Shown piece after piece: positions 1 to 8,233 of a DNA stretch of 64,000 bases. The stretch spans positions 167,908-231,907 of the forward strand of contig NZ_JARKMR010000003.1 in assembly GCF_029350975.1 (NCBI RefSeq). The letters run 5' to 3'. Within the stretch, counting starts at the first letter, position 1; every line of letters begins with the position of its first letter. Under the pieces are notes generated by a model, which saw nothing but the letters and a program-made list of their open reading frames with translations, did no database searches and had not been told where the DNA came from. The translations under genes were made by a program, and so were the position numbers. This stretch comes from Maribacter zhoushanensis. GTDB taxonomy: Bacteria; Bacteroidota; Bacteroidia; Flavobacteriales; Flavobacteriaceae.

Positions 1-908
1 GAAGCGGCATATATAGCCATAATATCGTTTAATTCAACAGGCTTACTAAAACCAAACATATCTACAATTCCTTGGTATTTATTTTCTAAATAGTCATAAA
101 CCGGCTCTTCACTGGTTAATATTTGAGTTTTGTATTCCTTAGGGCTAATAGGCTTGAACATGCCAAAGATATTATCGAACGCTTTTCCAATGCCATAGGT
201 GGCAACAGAAATATGATCGGCGTTTGAGTACTCATCAAAGAAATAATGTAAAGATTCTTTTTTAACAGCTTTTAAATCTTTATCCATCGTTAAAATTCGC
301 TGCTTGTCTTTACTTGCTTCACCTTCAACAATTAGCTGATAGAATATTTGGTCTTCAATAACACCTAAACGCATAGGTACTCTGCTTTCCATCTCTGGGG
401 CAAGAGTAGGTGAGATGCTTACGTAACCATCAAAAATAGAATTGTCTTTGAACAACCAGTAATTCATAAAATTTGCGGTAATATCATACCCTACAATCAT
501 TTTAAAAGGTGCTGTGCTGTAGTTAAGGTCTAGGTAAGGAATAAGTTCCATACCAATAAATTCATAAAAACTTTTTCCTTTTTCAGATGGGAGACCGTTA
601 TCTGGGTCAAATGCGCAATCTTCATATCTTAGGTCATTCTCGCTTTGGTTAATACCTACAATTATACTTTGTGGCATACCATGAAATCGACTGTAGAATT
701 TTGAATTTGCAACTACTTGTTCAAACAGGTATTCACCGTCAAGTACAATGATTAAAGGGTACTTTTTAGTTTCATCCATGTTTTCAGGAAAGTAGTAGTT
801 TACATCTCTTCGTTCTTGAAGTTTAAAAGATTCGAAGATTTCTTGTGTCACTTGAGCATAGGAGGTTATCCCAAATAAAAGTGCGAATATTAACGATACA
901 TAACGCAT
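1..908 (-). CDS. Secreted esterase D-like alpha/beta hydrolase with altered nucleophile (partial)
   Basis: The gene reads leftward off the window, so the C-terminus is missing; about 302 codons are visible from the ATG at 908. The N-terminus is a Sec signal peptide ending SYAQ. The rest looks like the esterase D / enterochelin esterase alpha/beta-hydrolase family, with a first strand YPLIIVLDGEYLF and a later motif ADHISVATYGI that fits the catalytic-histidine region. The nucleophile elbow, normally G-H-S-x-G-G, reads IVGYDITANF, with Asp where Ser is expected. Hydrolase activity is therefore doubtful and a binding role is possible. It lies 26 bases upstream of the flippase-like gene on the same strand and is probably co-transcribed with it. 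The fold is fairly secure and the function unknown. Confidence 0.75.
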   Translation of the reverse strand, partial: MRYVSLIFALLFGITSYAQVTQEIFESFKLQERRDVNYYFPENMDETKKYPLIIVLDGEYLFEQVVANSKFYSRFHGMPQSIIVGINQSENDLRYEDCAFDPDNGLPSEKGKSFYEFIGMELIPYLDLNYSTAPFKMIVGYDITANFMNYWLFKDNSIFDGYVSISPTLAPEMESRVPMRLGVIEDQIFYQLIVEGEASKDKQRILTMDKDLKAVKKESLHYFFDEYSNADHISVATYGIGKAFDNIFGMFKPISPKEYKTQILTSEEPVYDYLENKYQGIVDMFGFSKPVELNDIMAIYAA

Positions 909-934
909 AAGAGGTAATTATAAGTTGAAAGTAA

Positions 935-1900
935 CTATTTACTACTGTTCAATAACGGTAATAAAAGAAAAGATATTGCACCAAAAACAACTATCATAAG
1001 AGTCTGTGCTATCCATATTATCCATCCAAAGGCATCACCAGATACCGCACTGATGCCAAAGATCGCAAGAGCGCTGCTTACGGCAATAGGATAAAGACCT
1101 ATGCCACCGTTAGTAGTTGCCATTGCAAAAGCCCCAGCTACAAAGGCTACCAAGAGTTGGCTAAGTGTAAGCGATATGGTTTCTGGAACCGTAAATTTTA
1201 TAATCCAAAGCATACCAATATAGCATGCCCAAATGAAAAAGGTATGAAAAATAAATAGCCATTTATTTTTCATTTTAAAAATACTGAACACTCCATCCAG
1301 AAGACCTTTTACAAAGGTTCTTATTTTTTGAGCAAATGCACTCTTAGATTTTTTAATGATAAATATAAAAGCAAGGAATAAAGCTATTCCGCCTAATGCA
1401 AGAAATATGAGTCCGGTAGCATTGAAACCACGTTCTTGAAGAATATCCATAATAACATCTGTCTGTAATAAAAATGCAATGGTTACTACAAAAAGAAGCA
1501 TGATTACATCAATTACCCGCTCTGTTACAATGGTGCCAAAACCCTTTTCAAAAGGTACATTTTCATATGTAGTTAGAGCTGTGGCCCTTAATATTTCGCC
1601 AGTTCTAGGTATACCTAAATTAGCAAAATAAGAGGTTAGGATAATAAGAATGTTGTTGATGAGTTTTGGCTTGTATCCCAGAGGTTCAAGAAGGTAGTTC
1701 CATCTAACCGCCCTAGAAATATGACCTAAAATACCTAGAAGAATAGAAAGTGACACATAAAGCGGATTAGCCTCTTTAATATAAAAGATTATTTGCCTTC
1801 TATTTTCTGCTGTGGTAGAATTGTAAGAGTACCAAACTAAAAAAACTCCCAAGGCTATTGGGAGTATGATCTTAAGATTTTTTTTTAGTGTATTCGTCAA
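935..1900 (-). CDS. Lysylphosphatidylglycerol synthase-type transmembrane (flippase-like, YbhN/UPF0104) protein
   Basis: This is a 321-residue integral membrane protein with about eight hydrophobic helices and no soluble catalytic domain. The spacing of helices and the motifs SRAVRWNYLL, GIPRTGEILRA and TTNGGIGLYPIA are typical of the LPG_synthase_TM family, whose full-length relatives flip or modify lipids. Members without the C-terminal acyltransferase-like domain are proposed lipid flippases. The stop codon lies 2 bases from the start of the gene upstream (panD), so panC, panD and this gene form one leftward operon. The substrate cannot be read from the sequence. Confidence 0.85.
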   Translation of the reverse strand: MTNTLKKNLKIILPIALGVFLVWYSYNSTTAENRRQIIFYIKEANPLYVSLSILLGILGHISRAVRWNYLLEPLGYKPKLINNILIILTSYFANLGIPRTGEILRATALTTYENVPFEKGFGTIVTERVIDVIMLLFVVTIAFLLQTDVIMDILQERGFNATGLIFLALGGIALFLAFIFIIKKSKSAFAQKIRTFVKGLLDGVFSIFKMKNKWLFIFHTFFIWACYIGMLWIIKFTVPETISLTLSQLLVAFVAGAFAMATTNGGIGLYPIAVSSALAIFGISAVSGDAFGWIIWIAQTLMIVVFGAISFLLLPLLNSSK

Positions 1901-1902
1901 CT

Positions 1903-2253
1903 TTAGGTTAAAAGATTGTTCTCTTCATTAGGGAAAACTAATGAAGGGTTAAATTTCTTGGCATCTTCAATATCCATCCAAGTATAAGAAATTAAAATTA
2001 GAATATCACCAACAGCTACTTTTCTTGCTGCCGCGCCATTTAAAGTGATTTCACCGCTTTTTCTTGGACCTGGTATAATATAAGTTTCTAATCTTTCACC
2101 GTTATTATTATTAACGATTTGAACTTTTTCGCCACGAATAAAATTTGCGGCATCCATTAAATCTTCATCGATAGTAATGCTGCCAACATAATTAAGATCA
2201 GCACCGGTAACTTTTACTCGGTGTATTTTTGATTTAACTACTTCTATTTGCAT
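1903..2253 (-). CDS. panD: Aspartate 1-decarboxylase precursor
   Basis: PanD makes beta-alanine from L-aspartate for pantothenate and coenzyme A synthesis in the cytoplasm. The protein is 116 residues, the usual length. The self-cleavage site is present as Gly24-Ser25 in YVGSITID; cleavage turns Ser25 into the pyruvoyl cofactor. The lysine near the N-terminus and a Tyr-Ile-Ile-Pro-Gly segment also fit the family. It starts 8 bases after the panC stop codon, so the two beta-alanine/pantothenate genes are coupled. Confidence 0.97.
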   Translation of the reverse strand: MQIEVVKSKIHRVKVTGADLNYVGSITIDEDLMDAANFIRGEKVQIVNNNNGERLETYIIPGPRKSGEITLNGAAARKVAVGDILILISYTWMDIEDAKKFNPSLVFPNEENNLLT

Positions 2254-2261
2254 ATCTTATT

Positions 2262-3119
2262 TTAATTTAGGGCTATGTTATCAATTAGCCTTACGTCTTC
2301 CACATAAACGGCAATAAACGCCCTGTATTTTAAATTATTTAATTTATTCTTTATTGGGGTCAATGTTTCAACATCGGTAATGTCAAAATATTCTAATTGA
2401 AAATCGTCATTATTTTTAAATTGATCAATTACCCAATCTTTTACATTCAATGCATTTTCCGTGCCAAATTTATTCTTGGCAGTCTTTAAGGTTTCGTAAA
2501 TAAAGGAAGCTTTTTGTCTTGTGTTTTTGCTCAACCTTTCATTTCTGGAGCTCATAGCTAAACCATGGTCCTCTCTAACAATCTCGCAGCCTATTATTTC
2601 TACGGGAATTTTCTGTATTTCAGTAAGTTTTTGAATAATGCGTAATTGTTGAAAATCTTTTTCTCCAAAATATGCTCTAGAAGGTTGTACAACATTTAGT
2701 AATTCTTCTACTATAGTGCCAACTCCATTGAAATGGTCATCTCTAAATTCACCTTCCATAACCTTGTCCAATCCTTCAAAATCATAAATTTTTGGAACAA
2801 TCGTGTCTGGGTATATTTCAGAAACTTCTGGAGTGAATATGATTATTTTATCTGAGATGGCAGAAATCAGTTGTATGTCTGCATCAATTGTTTTTGGATA
2901 CTTGTCTAAATCTTCTTTGTTGTTGAACTGTGTGGGGTTGACAAAAATACTTACTACTACATTTTCATTTTGTTCAACAGCTTTTTTAATAAGCGATGCA
3001 TGCCCTTTATGAAGTGCGCCCATAGTGGGTACAAGACCTAAGTCTTGTTGATTGCTTAACTTATTAAGTGTTTCTTTTAGCTTGGTTTTGGTCTGTATTA
3101 CCGGCATTGAAAAGTTCAT
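2262..3119 (-). CDS. panC: Pantothenate synthetase (pantoate--beta-alanine ligase)
   Basis: PanC joins pantoate and beta-alanine with ATP through a pantoyl-adenylate. The 285-residue protein has the nucleotide-binding motif PTMGALHKGH at residues 31-40, GEKDFQQL for ATP/pantoate binding, and the KMSKS-like segment SSRNERLS. The start is ambiguous: MNFSMPVIQTK could begin at Met1 or Met5. It is the first gene of the leftward panC-panD-flippase group, and it diverges from the glycogen-synthase-like gene across a 90-base intergenic region. Confidence 0.97.
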   Translation of the reverse strand: MNFSMPVIQTKTKLKETLNKLSNQQDLGLVPTMGALHKGHASLIKKAVEQNENVVVSIFVNPTQFNNKEDLDKYPKTIDADIQLISAISDKIIIFTPEVSEIYPDTIVPKIYDFEGLDKVMEGEFRDDHFNGVGTIVEELLNVVQPSRAYFGEKDFQQLRIIQKLTEIQKIPVEIIGCEIVREDHGLAMSSRNERLSKNTRQKASFIYETLKTAKNKFGTENALNVKDWVIDQFKNNDDFQLEYFDITDVETLTPIKNKLNNLKYRAFIAVYVEDVRLIDNIALN

Positions 3120-3165
3120 TAGCGAGCAAACTTACTATAATTACTGCTAATCTCTATATTTTTTG

Positions 3166-3173
3166 TAATTTTG
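3166..3173 (+). promoter_or_regulatory. Candidate -7 element (TAATTTTG) for the GT5-like/DUF4270 operon
   Basis: TAATTTTG matches the Bacteroidota primary-sigma -7 consensus TAnnTTTG and lies 36 bases before the ATG at 3210. The -33 TTG is not well conserved, so the call rests on one element and its position. Confidence 0.4.
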
Positions 3174-3209
3174 CAGTTGCGTTTCAGTGAAAAATAAAAT
3201 ATAACCTTT

Positions 3210-4019
3210 ATGAATGGTAAAAAGATATTATTTGTATCTTCTGAATTAGTTCCTTACTTACCCGAAAACGAAGTTTCCCTAATGTCTTATGAAGCACCTA
3301 GAATGGTCAACAGCAATGGTGGTCAGATTAGGATTTTCATGCCTAGATACGGGAACATTAATGAGAGAAGGCATCAATTACACGAAGTAATTAGACTATC
3401 AGGTATGAACTTGGTAATTAATGATATGGATATGCCATTGATCATTAAAGTAGCGTCTATACCAAAAGAAAGAATCCAAGTTTACTTTATTGATAACGAA
3501 GAGTACTTTAAGCGTAAAGCTACTTTTACGGATAAACAAGGCAATTTGTTTCCAGATAACGACCAACGTGCAATCTTCTTTGCAAAAGGGGTTATGGAGA
3601 CGGTTAAAAAATTAAATTGGTCACCAGATATTATCCATGTTCATGGGTGGATGGCAAGTTTATTACCATTGTATCTAAAGAAATATTACTCAGATGAACC
3701 ACTTTTTGCAGATAGCAAAATTGTACTTTCGGTTTACGGCAAAACATTTGAAGGTTCTTTGGATAAGGATATGATCAAGAGAATATCTTTTGATGGTATT
3801 CCAGAAGAAGAAATTGCATCTTTAGGAGAACCTACCTATAATAATTTGTTAAAGGTAGCTGTTGATTATTCTGATGCGGTTATTTTAGCTTCGGAAGAAA
3901 TTCCTGATGAATTAGAAAACCATATATCTAGCCAAGAAAAACCAGTGTTGCCATATGTACCTGTTCAAGAATTTGAAGAGGCATATGCTAATTTTTATAA
4001 CACCGAAGTTTTAAAATAA
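3210..4019 (+). CDS. Glycogen/starch synthase-like protein, GT5 N-terminal domain only
   Basis: The 269-residue protein matches the N-terminal Rossmann domain of GT5 glycogen synthases: KKILFVSSEL at the start, FMPRYG, then HVHGWMASLLPLYLK (GlgA has HxHDWQ at this place). Real GlgA is about 470-500 residues with a second Rossmann domain that binds ADP-glucose; that domain is absent. The KTGGL motif that normally follows the first strand is replaced by residues around PENEVS. It is therefore unlikely to be an active glycogen synthase. It is followed after 5 bases by a DUF4270 lipoprotein gene, so a joint envelope role is possible but unproved. Homology is clear and function unknown. Confidence 0.8.
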   Translation: MNGKKILFVSSELVPYLPENEVSLMSYEAPRMVNSNGGQIRIFMPRYGNINERRHQLHEVIRLSGMNLVINDMDMPLIIKVASIPKERIQVYFIDNEEYFKRKATFTDKQGNLFPDNDQRAIFFAKGVMETVKKLNWSPDIIHVHGWMASLLPLYLKKYYSDEPLFADSKIVLSVYGKTFEGSLDKDMIKRISFDGIPEEEIASLGEPTYNNLLKVAVDYSDAVILASEEIPDELENHISSQEKPVLPYVPVQEFEEAYANFYNTEVLK

Positions 4020-4024
4020 TCTGA

Positions 4025-5947
4025 ATGAATTTTATTGCTAAGTCCGCTTTCCCTAAGTTTTTAGGGTTGTTATTGATATTGGGTATTTTGGTTTCATGTG
4101 AGCAAGATTTAACTACTGTTGGGTCTGGTGTTGTTGGTAACGAGCCTTTTACTACCGGTACAGAAGTGTATGATGTTTTTGTGTTCAACAAGAACATTGA
4201 GGCGGTTCAGACCAATAAACTTGATATTTATCAACTGGGTACATATAATGATCCTATTTACGGTAAAACAGAGGCATCTGTAACTTCGCAATTATATTTA
4301 AGTACGGCTAACCCTTCTTTTGGAAGTTTTTCTCAAGATAAAGAGGATAGGGCGGGTACTACAGATGAGGCAATAACCACCGTTCAAGAAAATGAAACTA
4401 TAAAAGAAGTTTATCTGTATATACCATTTTTAACAAACACTAGTTCTTTGGATAGTGATGGTGATGGTGTGGTAGATGAATTTGATTTGGATCCAGACGA
4501 TAGTAGTAATGACAATGATGGCGATGGTGTTTCAAATATTATAGAGACGGCATCTAATACGGATCCTTTGGATGGTTCTAGTGTTGATGAGGATCGTGAT
4601 GGTGTTAATGACCTTGACGGATCAACGATTTTTTCAGATAATTTCGCTGAAAAAGTAGAGATAGATAGTATTTATATTAATGGTATAAACTATGATAATG
4701 TCTCTAAAACTCCAATACCTTCTTTTAATTTAAAGGTTGAGCGTTCAACTTTTTTCTTGCGAGATTTAGACCCAAATGCTAGTTTTCAAGAAGCACAACA
4801 ATATTATTCAAATCAAGTATTTTCTCCTGATTTTGTTACTGGTGATCCACTATTTGAAGGTCTAGTTGAAATTATTGATGAAGAAATATTAATTCAGAAT
4901 GAAGACGATGATTCAACTGAGGATGTAGATGAGTCTTTAACTTTTACAAAACTACAACCGGGTATTAGGGTTGCGTTGGATAATGAATTTTTTCAGACCA
5001 ACATTTTGGACAAAGAAGGAAGTTCAGAATTAATTAGTCAAGCTAACTTTACTGAATTTATTAGGGGGCTTCATTTTTCTATAGAAGATGAATCTGGTAA
5101 TGATGTGCTTTTTATGTTCAACTTGAATAGTTCCAACATTACTATGACTTATAGTTATACCAACTATGATACTAATAGTACTACTGATGACACTAGTGAT
5201 GATAATCCTAATAATATATTGGAAAAGGATTTTACCTTTTCATTTTTAACATTGAGTACAAGTGGTATTGTTTCTGGTAATGCTGTAAATACCATTTTAA
5301 CAGAGGAATACGGTCCTCAGATTATTCAAACTTTAGATAACGGTGAAAATGCTTCTAGAATTTATTTGAAAGGAGGCCCGGGTACTTATGCTGAAATTAA
5401 TTTATTCGAAGAAGATGGTGGTGAAAGTATTATTGAACAAATTAAAAGTGAAAATTGGGTAATTAATGAAGCAAATTTGGTTTTCTATATAGATAGAGAT
5501 CAGTTGGATGCTGCAGGTAGTACATTAGAGCCTCCAAGATTATATTTGTACAATTCAGAAAATAAATTTCCTTTAATAAATACGTCTACAGATGTGGCAT
5601 TTGCCGAGACAGGGACTCCAAATTTATTTGCATTTTATCCAGATTATGATGGGGTTATAGAGAAATCTAGCGGCAAAGGAGTTCGGTATTCGGTAAAAAT
5701 TACGGATCATATTAATAATATGGTGGTAAGAGATTCTACGAATGCTACTTTAGGCTTAACGTTAACGACGAATATTCAAAATTGGAATATAGCAGATGCT
5801 AAAGTTAATGACGGTGAAGAAGAATTGCCAATAACTTCAACGGTAACTCCATTAGGTACTGTATTGTTCGGTAGTAATATAGATGCTGCTGATCCTGATT
5901 TTGATAAAAGATTAAAATTAGAAATATCATATACTAAAGCCCAGTAA
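4025..5947 (+). CDS. DUF4270 family lipoprotein with calcium-binding-type insert
   Basis: This is a 640-residue lipoprotein with a signal peptide and lipobox LVSC (Cys25). The segment from residue 26 on, with [32 protein letters not shown] split over residues 50-81, matches the DUF4270 family, which is confined to Bacteroidota and has no known function. Residues 142-199 carry Asp-rich repeats ([30 protein letters not shown]) like thrombospondin type 3 calcium-binding repeats, inserted between beta-rich segments. Two further acidic stretches occur near residues 295 and 385. It lies 5 bases behind the GT5-like gene and is translated from the same message. It is probably surface or periplasmic. 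Confidence 0.88.
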   Translation: MNFIAKSAFPKFLGLLLILGILVSCEQDLTTVGSGVVGNEPFTTGTEVYDVFVFNKNIEAVQTNKLDIYQLGTYNDPIYGKTEASVTSQLYLSTANPSFGSFSQDKEDRAGTTDEAITTVQENETIKEVYLYIPFLTNTSSLDSDGDGVVDEFDLDPDDSSNDNDGDGVSNIIETASNTDPLDGSSVDEDRDGVNDLDGSTIFSDNFAEKVEIDSIYINGINYDNVSKTPIPSFNLKVERSTFFLRDLDPNASFQEAQQYYSNQVFSPDFVTGDPLFEGLVEIIDEEILIQNEDDDSTEDVDESLTFTKLQPGIRVALDNEFFQTNILDKEGSSELISQANFTEFIRGLHFSIEDESGNDVLFMFNLNSSNITMTYSYTNYDTNSTTDDTSDDNPNNILEKDFTFSFLTLSTSGIVSGNAVNTILTEEYGPQIIQTLDNGENASRIYLKGGPGTYAEINLFEEDGGESIIEQIKSENWVINEANLVFYIDRDQLDAAGSTLEPPRLYLYNSENKFPLINTSTDVAFAETGTPNLFAFYPDYDGVIEKSSGKGVRYSVKITDHINNMVVRDSTNATLGLTLTTNIQNWNIADAKVNDGEEELPITSTVTPLGTVLFGSNIDAADPDFDKRLKLEISYTKAQ

Positions 5948-6012
5948 ACAATTAAATAATCGTCGTTGTCATTATATTTAGTTTATGACATACCACTTCT
6001 ACATTATTAACG

Positions 6013-6041
6013 TTGTATTACTTAAATGATATATATCTTTA
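6013..6041 (+). promoter_or_regulatory. Candidate promoter of glmS
   Basis: TTG at 6013-6015 is followed after 18 bases by TATCTTTA at 6034-6041, one mismatch from TAnnTTTG. The leader to the glmS ATG is about 50 bases and AT-rich. I see no glmS ribozyme fold. Confidence 0.45.
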
Positions 6042-6098
6042 TGTTTACTTTTTAAGCTAAAGGTTTTAAAATAAATATTTTCAAATAGAAATATCAAT

Positions 6099-7943
6099 AT
6101 GTGCGGAATTGTTGGTTACATAGGTCATAGGGATGCTTATCCTATTATTATAAAAGGACTTCAAAGATTAGAATATCGTGGTTATGATAGTGCGGGTATT
6201 GCATTATATGACGGTAATCAAATCAATCTAGCTAAGACAAAAGGTAAGGTTGAGGATTTAAAAAATAAAGCTAAAGAAATATCTCAGGCAGGGAGTATTG
6301 GTATCGGGCATACACGTTGGGCAACACATGGCGTTCCAAATGATGTTAATTCTCACCCACACTATTCCAATTCAGGAAACCTTGTTATTATACATAATGG
6401 TATCATTGAAAATTATGAAGCCATTAAGCAAGAGCTGACTAAGCGTGGATATACATTTCAATCAGATACAGATACAGAGGTATTGATCAATCTTATTGAA
6501 GAGGTTAAGAAAACTGAAGGCGTCAAACTTGGTAAGGCAGTTCAGATTGCATTGAACCAAGTAGTGGGTGCTTATGCCATTGCGGTATTTGATAAAGAAA
6601 AACCAGATGAGATTGTGGTTGCCAAATTAGGTAGTCCATTAGCTATTGGTATTGGTGATAACGAATTTTTTATAGCTTCAGATGCTTCACCATTTATAGA
6701 GTTTACTAATAATGCCGTTTATCTTGAAGATGAGGAAATGGCTATTATAAGGTTGGGAAAAGAGATTAAGCTTAGAAAAATTAAAGGAGATGCAGTTGCA
6801 TATCCAAGAATTTTAGAGCTTCAAATGAATCTGGAGGAGATTGAAAAAGGCGGTTATGATCACTTTATGTTAAAGGAGATTTATGAGCAGCCTAGAGCTA
6901 TTAAAGATACTTATAGAGGTCGTTTGTTAGCTGATCAGGGTCTGGTAAGAATGGCAGGGATTGATCTTAATATGGAAAAATTCTTAAACGCTAATAGAAT
7001 TATTATAGTAGCATGTGGTACTTCATGGCATGCTGGTTTAGTTGCTGAGTATATATTTGAAGATTTGGCAAGAATACCTGTAGAAGTAGAGTATGCTTCA
7101 GAGTTTAGATATAGGAACCCTGTTATTACAGATAAAGATGTTTTAATTGCAATTTCGCAATCTGGTGAAACTGCAGATACCTTGGCAGCTATAAAATTAG
7201 CTAAAGAAAAAGGAGCATTCGTATTCGGGGTTTGTAATGTTGTAGGTTCTTCTATTGCAAGAGAATCAGATGCAGGAGCTTATACGCATGCGGGACCTGA
7301 AATTGGGGTAGCTTCTACAAAAGCATTTACGACTCAAATTACAGTTTTAACCCTTATGGCTTTAAAATTAGCGAAGGCAAAAGGTGTTTTCTCTGAAACA
7401 AAGTATAGAGAATATTTGACAGAGCTAGAGACGATACCAAGTAAGGTAGAGAAATCTTTGGAATCTAATACGCTAATAGAAATTATAGCTGATGTGTATA
7501 AAGATTCAACTAACTGTCTTTATTTAGGTAGAGGATATAATTTCCCTGTAGCATTAGAAGGTGCACTTAAATTAAAAGAGATAAGTTACATCCATGCAGA
7601 AGGGTATCCAGCAGCTGAAATGAAGCACGGTCCGATTGCATTGATTGATGAACAAATGCCAGTTTTTGTAATTGCGACTAAGAAAGGGCATTATGAAAAG
7701 GTTGTAAGTAATATTCAAGAGATAAAATCTAGAAAAGGTAAAATTATAGCAATTGTTACAGAAGGTGATGAGCAGGTTAAAGATTTAGCGGATCATGTTA
7801 TTGAGGTTCCGGAAACTTTAGAAAGTTTAACTCCGCTTTTAACAACAATTCCTTTGCAATTACTTTCGTACCATATTGCAGTAATGAGAGATTGTAATGT
7901 AGATCAACCTAGAAACCTAGCTAAATCGGTGACGGTAGAATAA
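6099..7943 (+). CDS. glmS: Glutamine--fructose-6-phosphate aminotransferase (isomerizing)
   Basis: GlmS makes glucosamine-6-phosphate from fructose-6-phosphate and glutamine, the first step to UDP-GlcNAc for peptidoglycan and lipopolysaccharide. The 614-residue length is standard. The N-terminal Cys2 nucleophile (MCGIVGYIGHRDA) begins a class II glutamine amidotransferase domain with GHTRWATHG and the Asn-Gly oxyanion pair (HNGIIEN). Two SIS domains follow, with CGTSWHAGL and SQSGETADT, and the conserved C-terminus KSVTVE. It has its own promoter and terminator, so it is likely monocistronic. Confidence 0.98.
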   Translation: MCGIVGYIGHRDAYPIIIKGLQRLEYRGYDSAGIALYDGNQINLAKTKGKVEDLKNKAKEISQAGSIGIGHTRWATHGVPNDVNSHPHYSNSGNLVIIHNGIIENYEAIKQELTKRGYTFQSDTDTEVLINLIEEVKKTEGVKLGKAVQIALNQVVGAYAIAVFDKEKPDEIVVAKLGSPLAIGIGDNEFFIASDASPFIEFTNNAVYLEDEEMAIIRLGKEIKLRKIKGDAVAYPRILELQMNLEEIEKGGYDHFMLKEIYEQPRAIKDTYRGRLLADQGLVRMAGIDLNMEKFLNANRIIIVACGTSWHAGLVAEYIFEDLARIPVEVEYASEFRYRNPVITDKDVLIAISQSGETADTLAAIKLAKEKGAFVFGVCNVVGSSIARESDAGAYTHAGPEIGVASTKAFTTQITVLTLMALKLAKAKGVFSETKYREYLTELETIPSKVEKSLESNTLIEIIADVYKDSTNCLYLGRGYNFPVALEGALKLKEISYIHAEGYPAAEMKHGPIALIDEQMPVFVIATKKGHYEKVVSNIQEIKSRKGKIIAIVTEGDEQVKDLADHVIEVPETLESLTPLLTTIPLQLLSYHIAVMRDCNVDQPRNLAKSVTVE

Positions 7944-7970
7944 ATAAATTATTATTTAAGTTATATAAGG

Positions 7971-8000
7971 GGGCATGATTCATTTCATGTCCCTTTTTTT
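7971..8000 (+). terminator. Rho-independent terminator of glmS
   Basis: GGGCATGA pairs with TCATGTCCC (one bulged A) and is followed by seven T residues. The remaining bases to 8233 hold no ORF and are presumed to contain the receptor promoter, for which I see no strong TAnnTTTG match. Confidence 0.8.
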
Positions 8001-8233
8001 ATATGTTTATGTAGTGTAAAATGTAAATAATACTATCGTTTTTAATAGTATTTGCAGGTTTTTGTTCAATTTTCAGTGAAATGTTATTTAAAAGTTAATT
8101 GCGTATATCCCAATAAATGAATCGTTTAATTATCAAAATAATACTATGCGTGCATAATTTTTTTCAAATTACTATTATCCATGTGAAATTATCTGTATCT
8201 TAACCCTCAACTAATTTTAAACTTTGATAAAGA

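Noticed and set aside
6042..6098. glmS ribozyme in the glmS leader.
   Set aside because: The leader is about 50 bases, AT-rich and lacks the ribozyme core; the ribozyme is known from Gram-positive bacteria.
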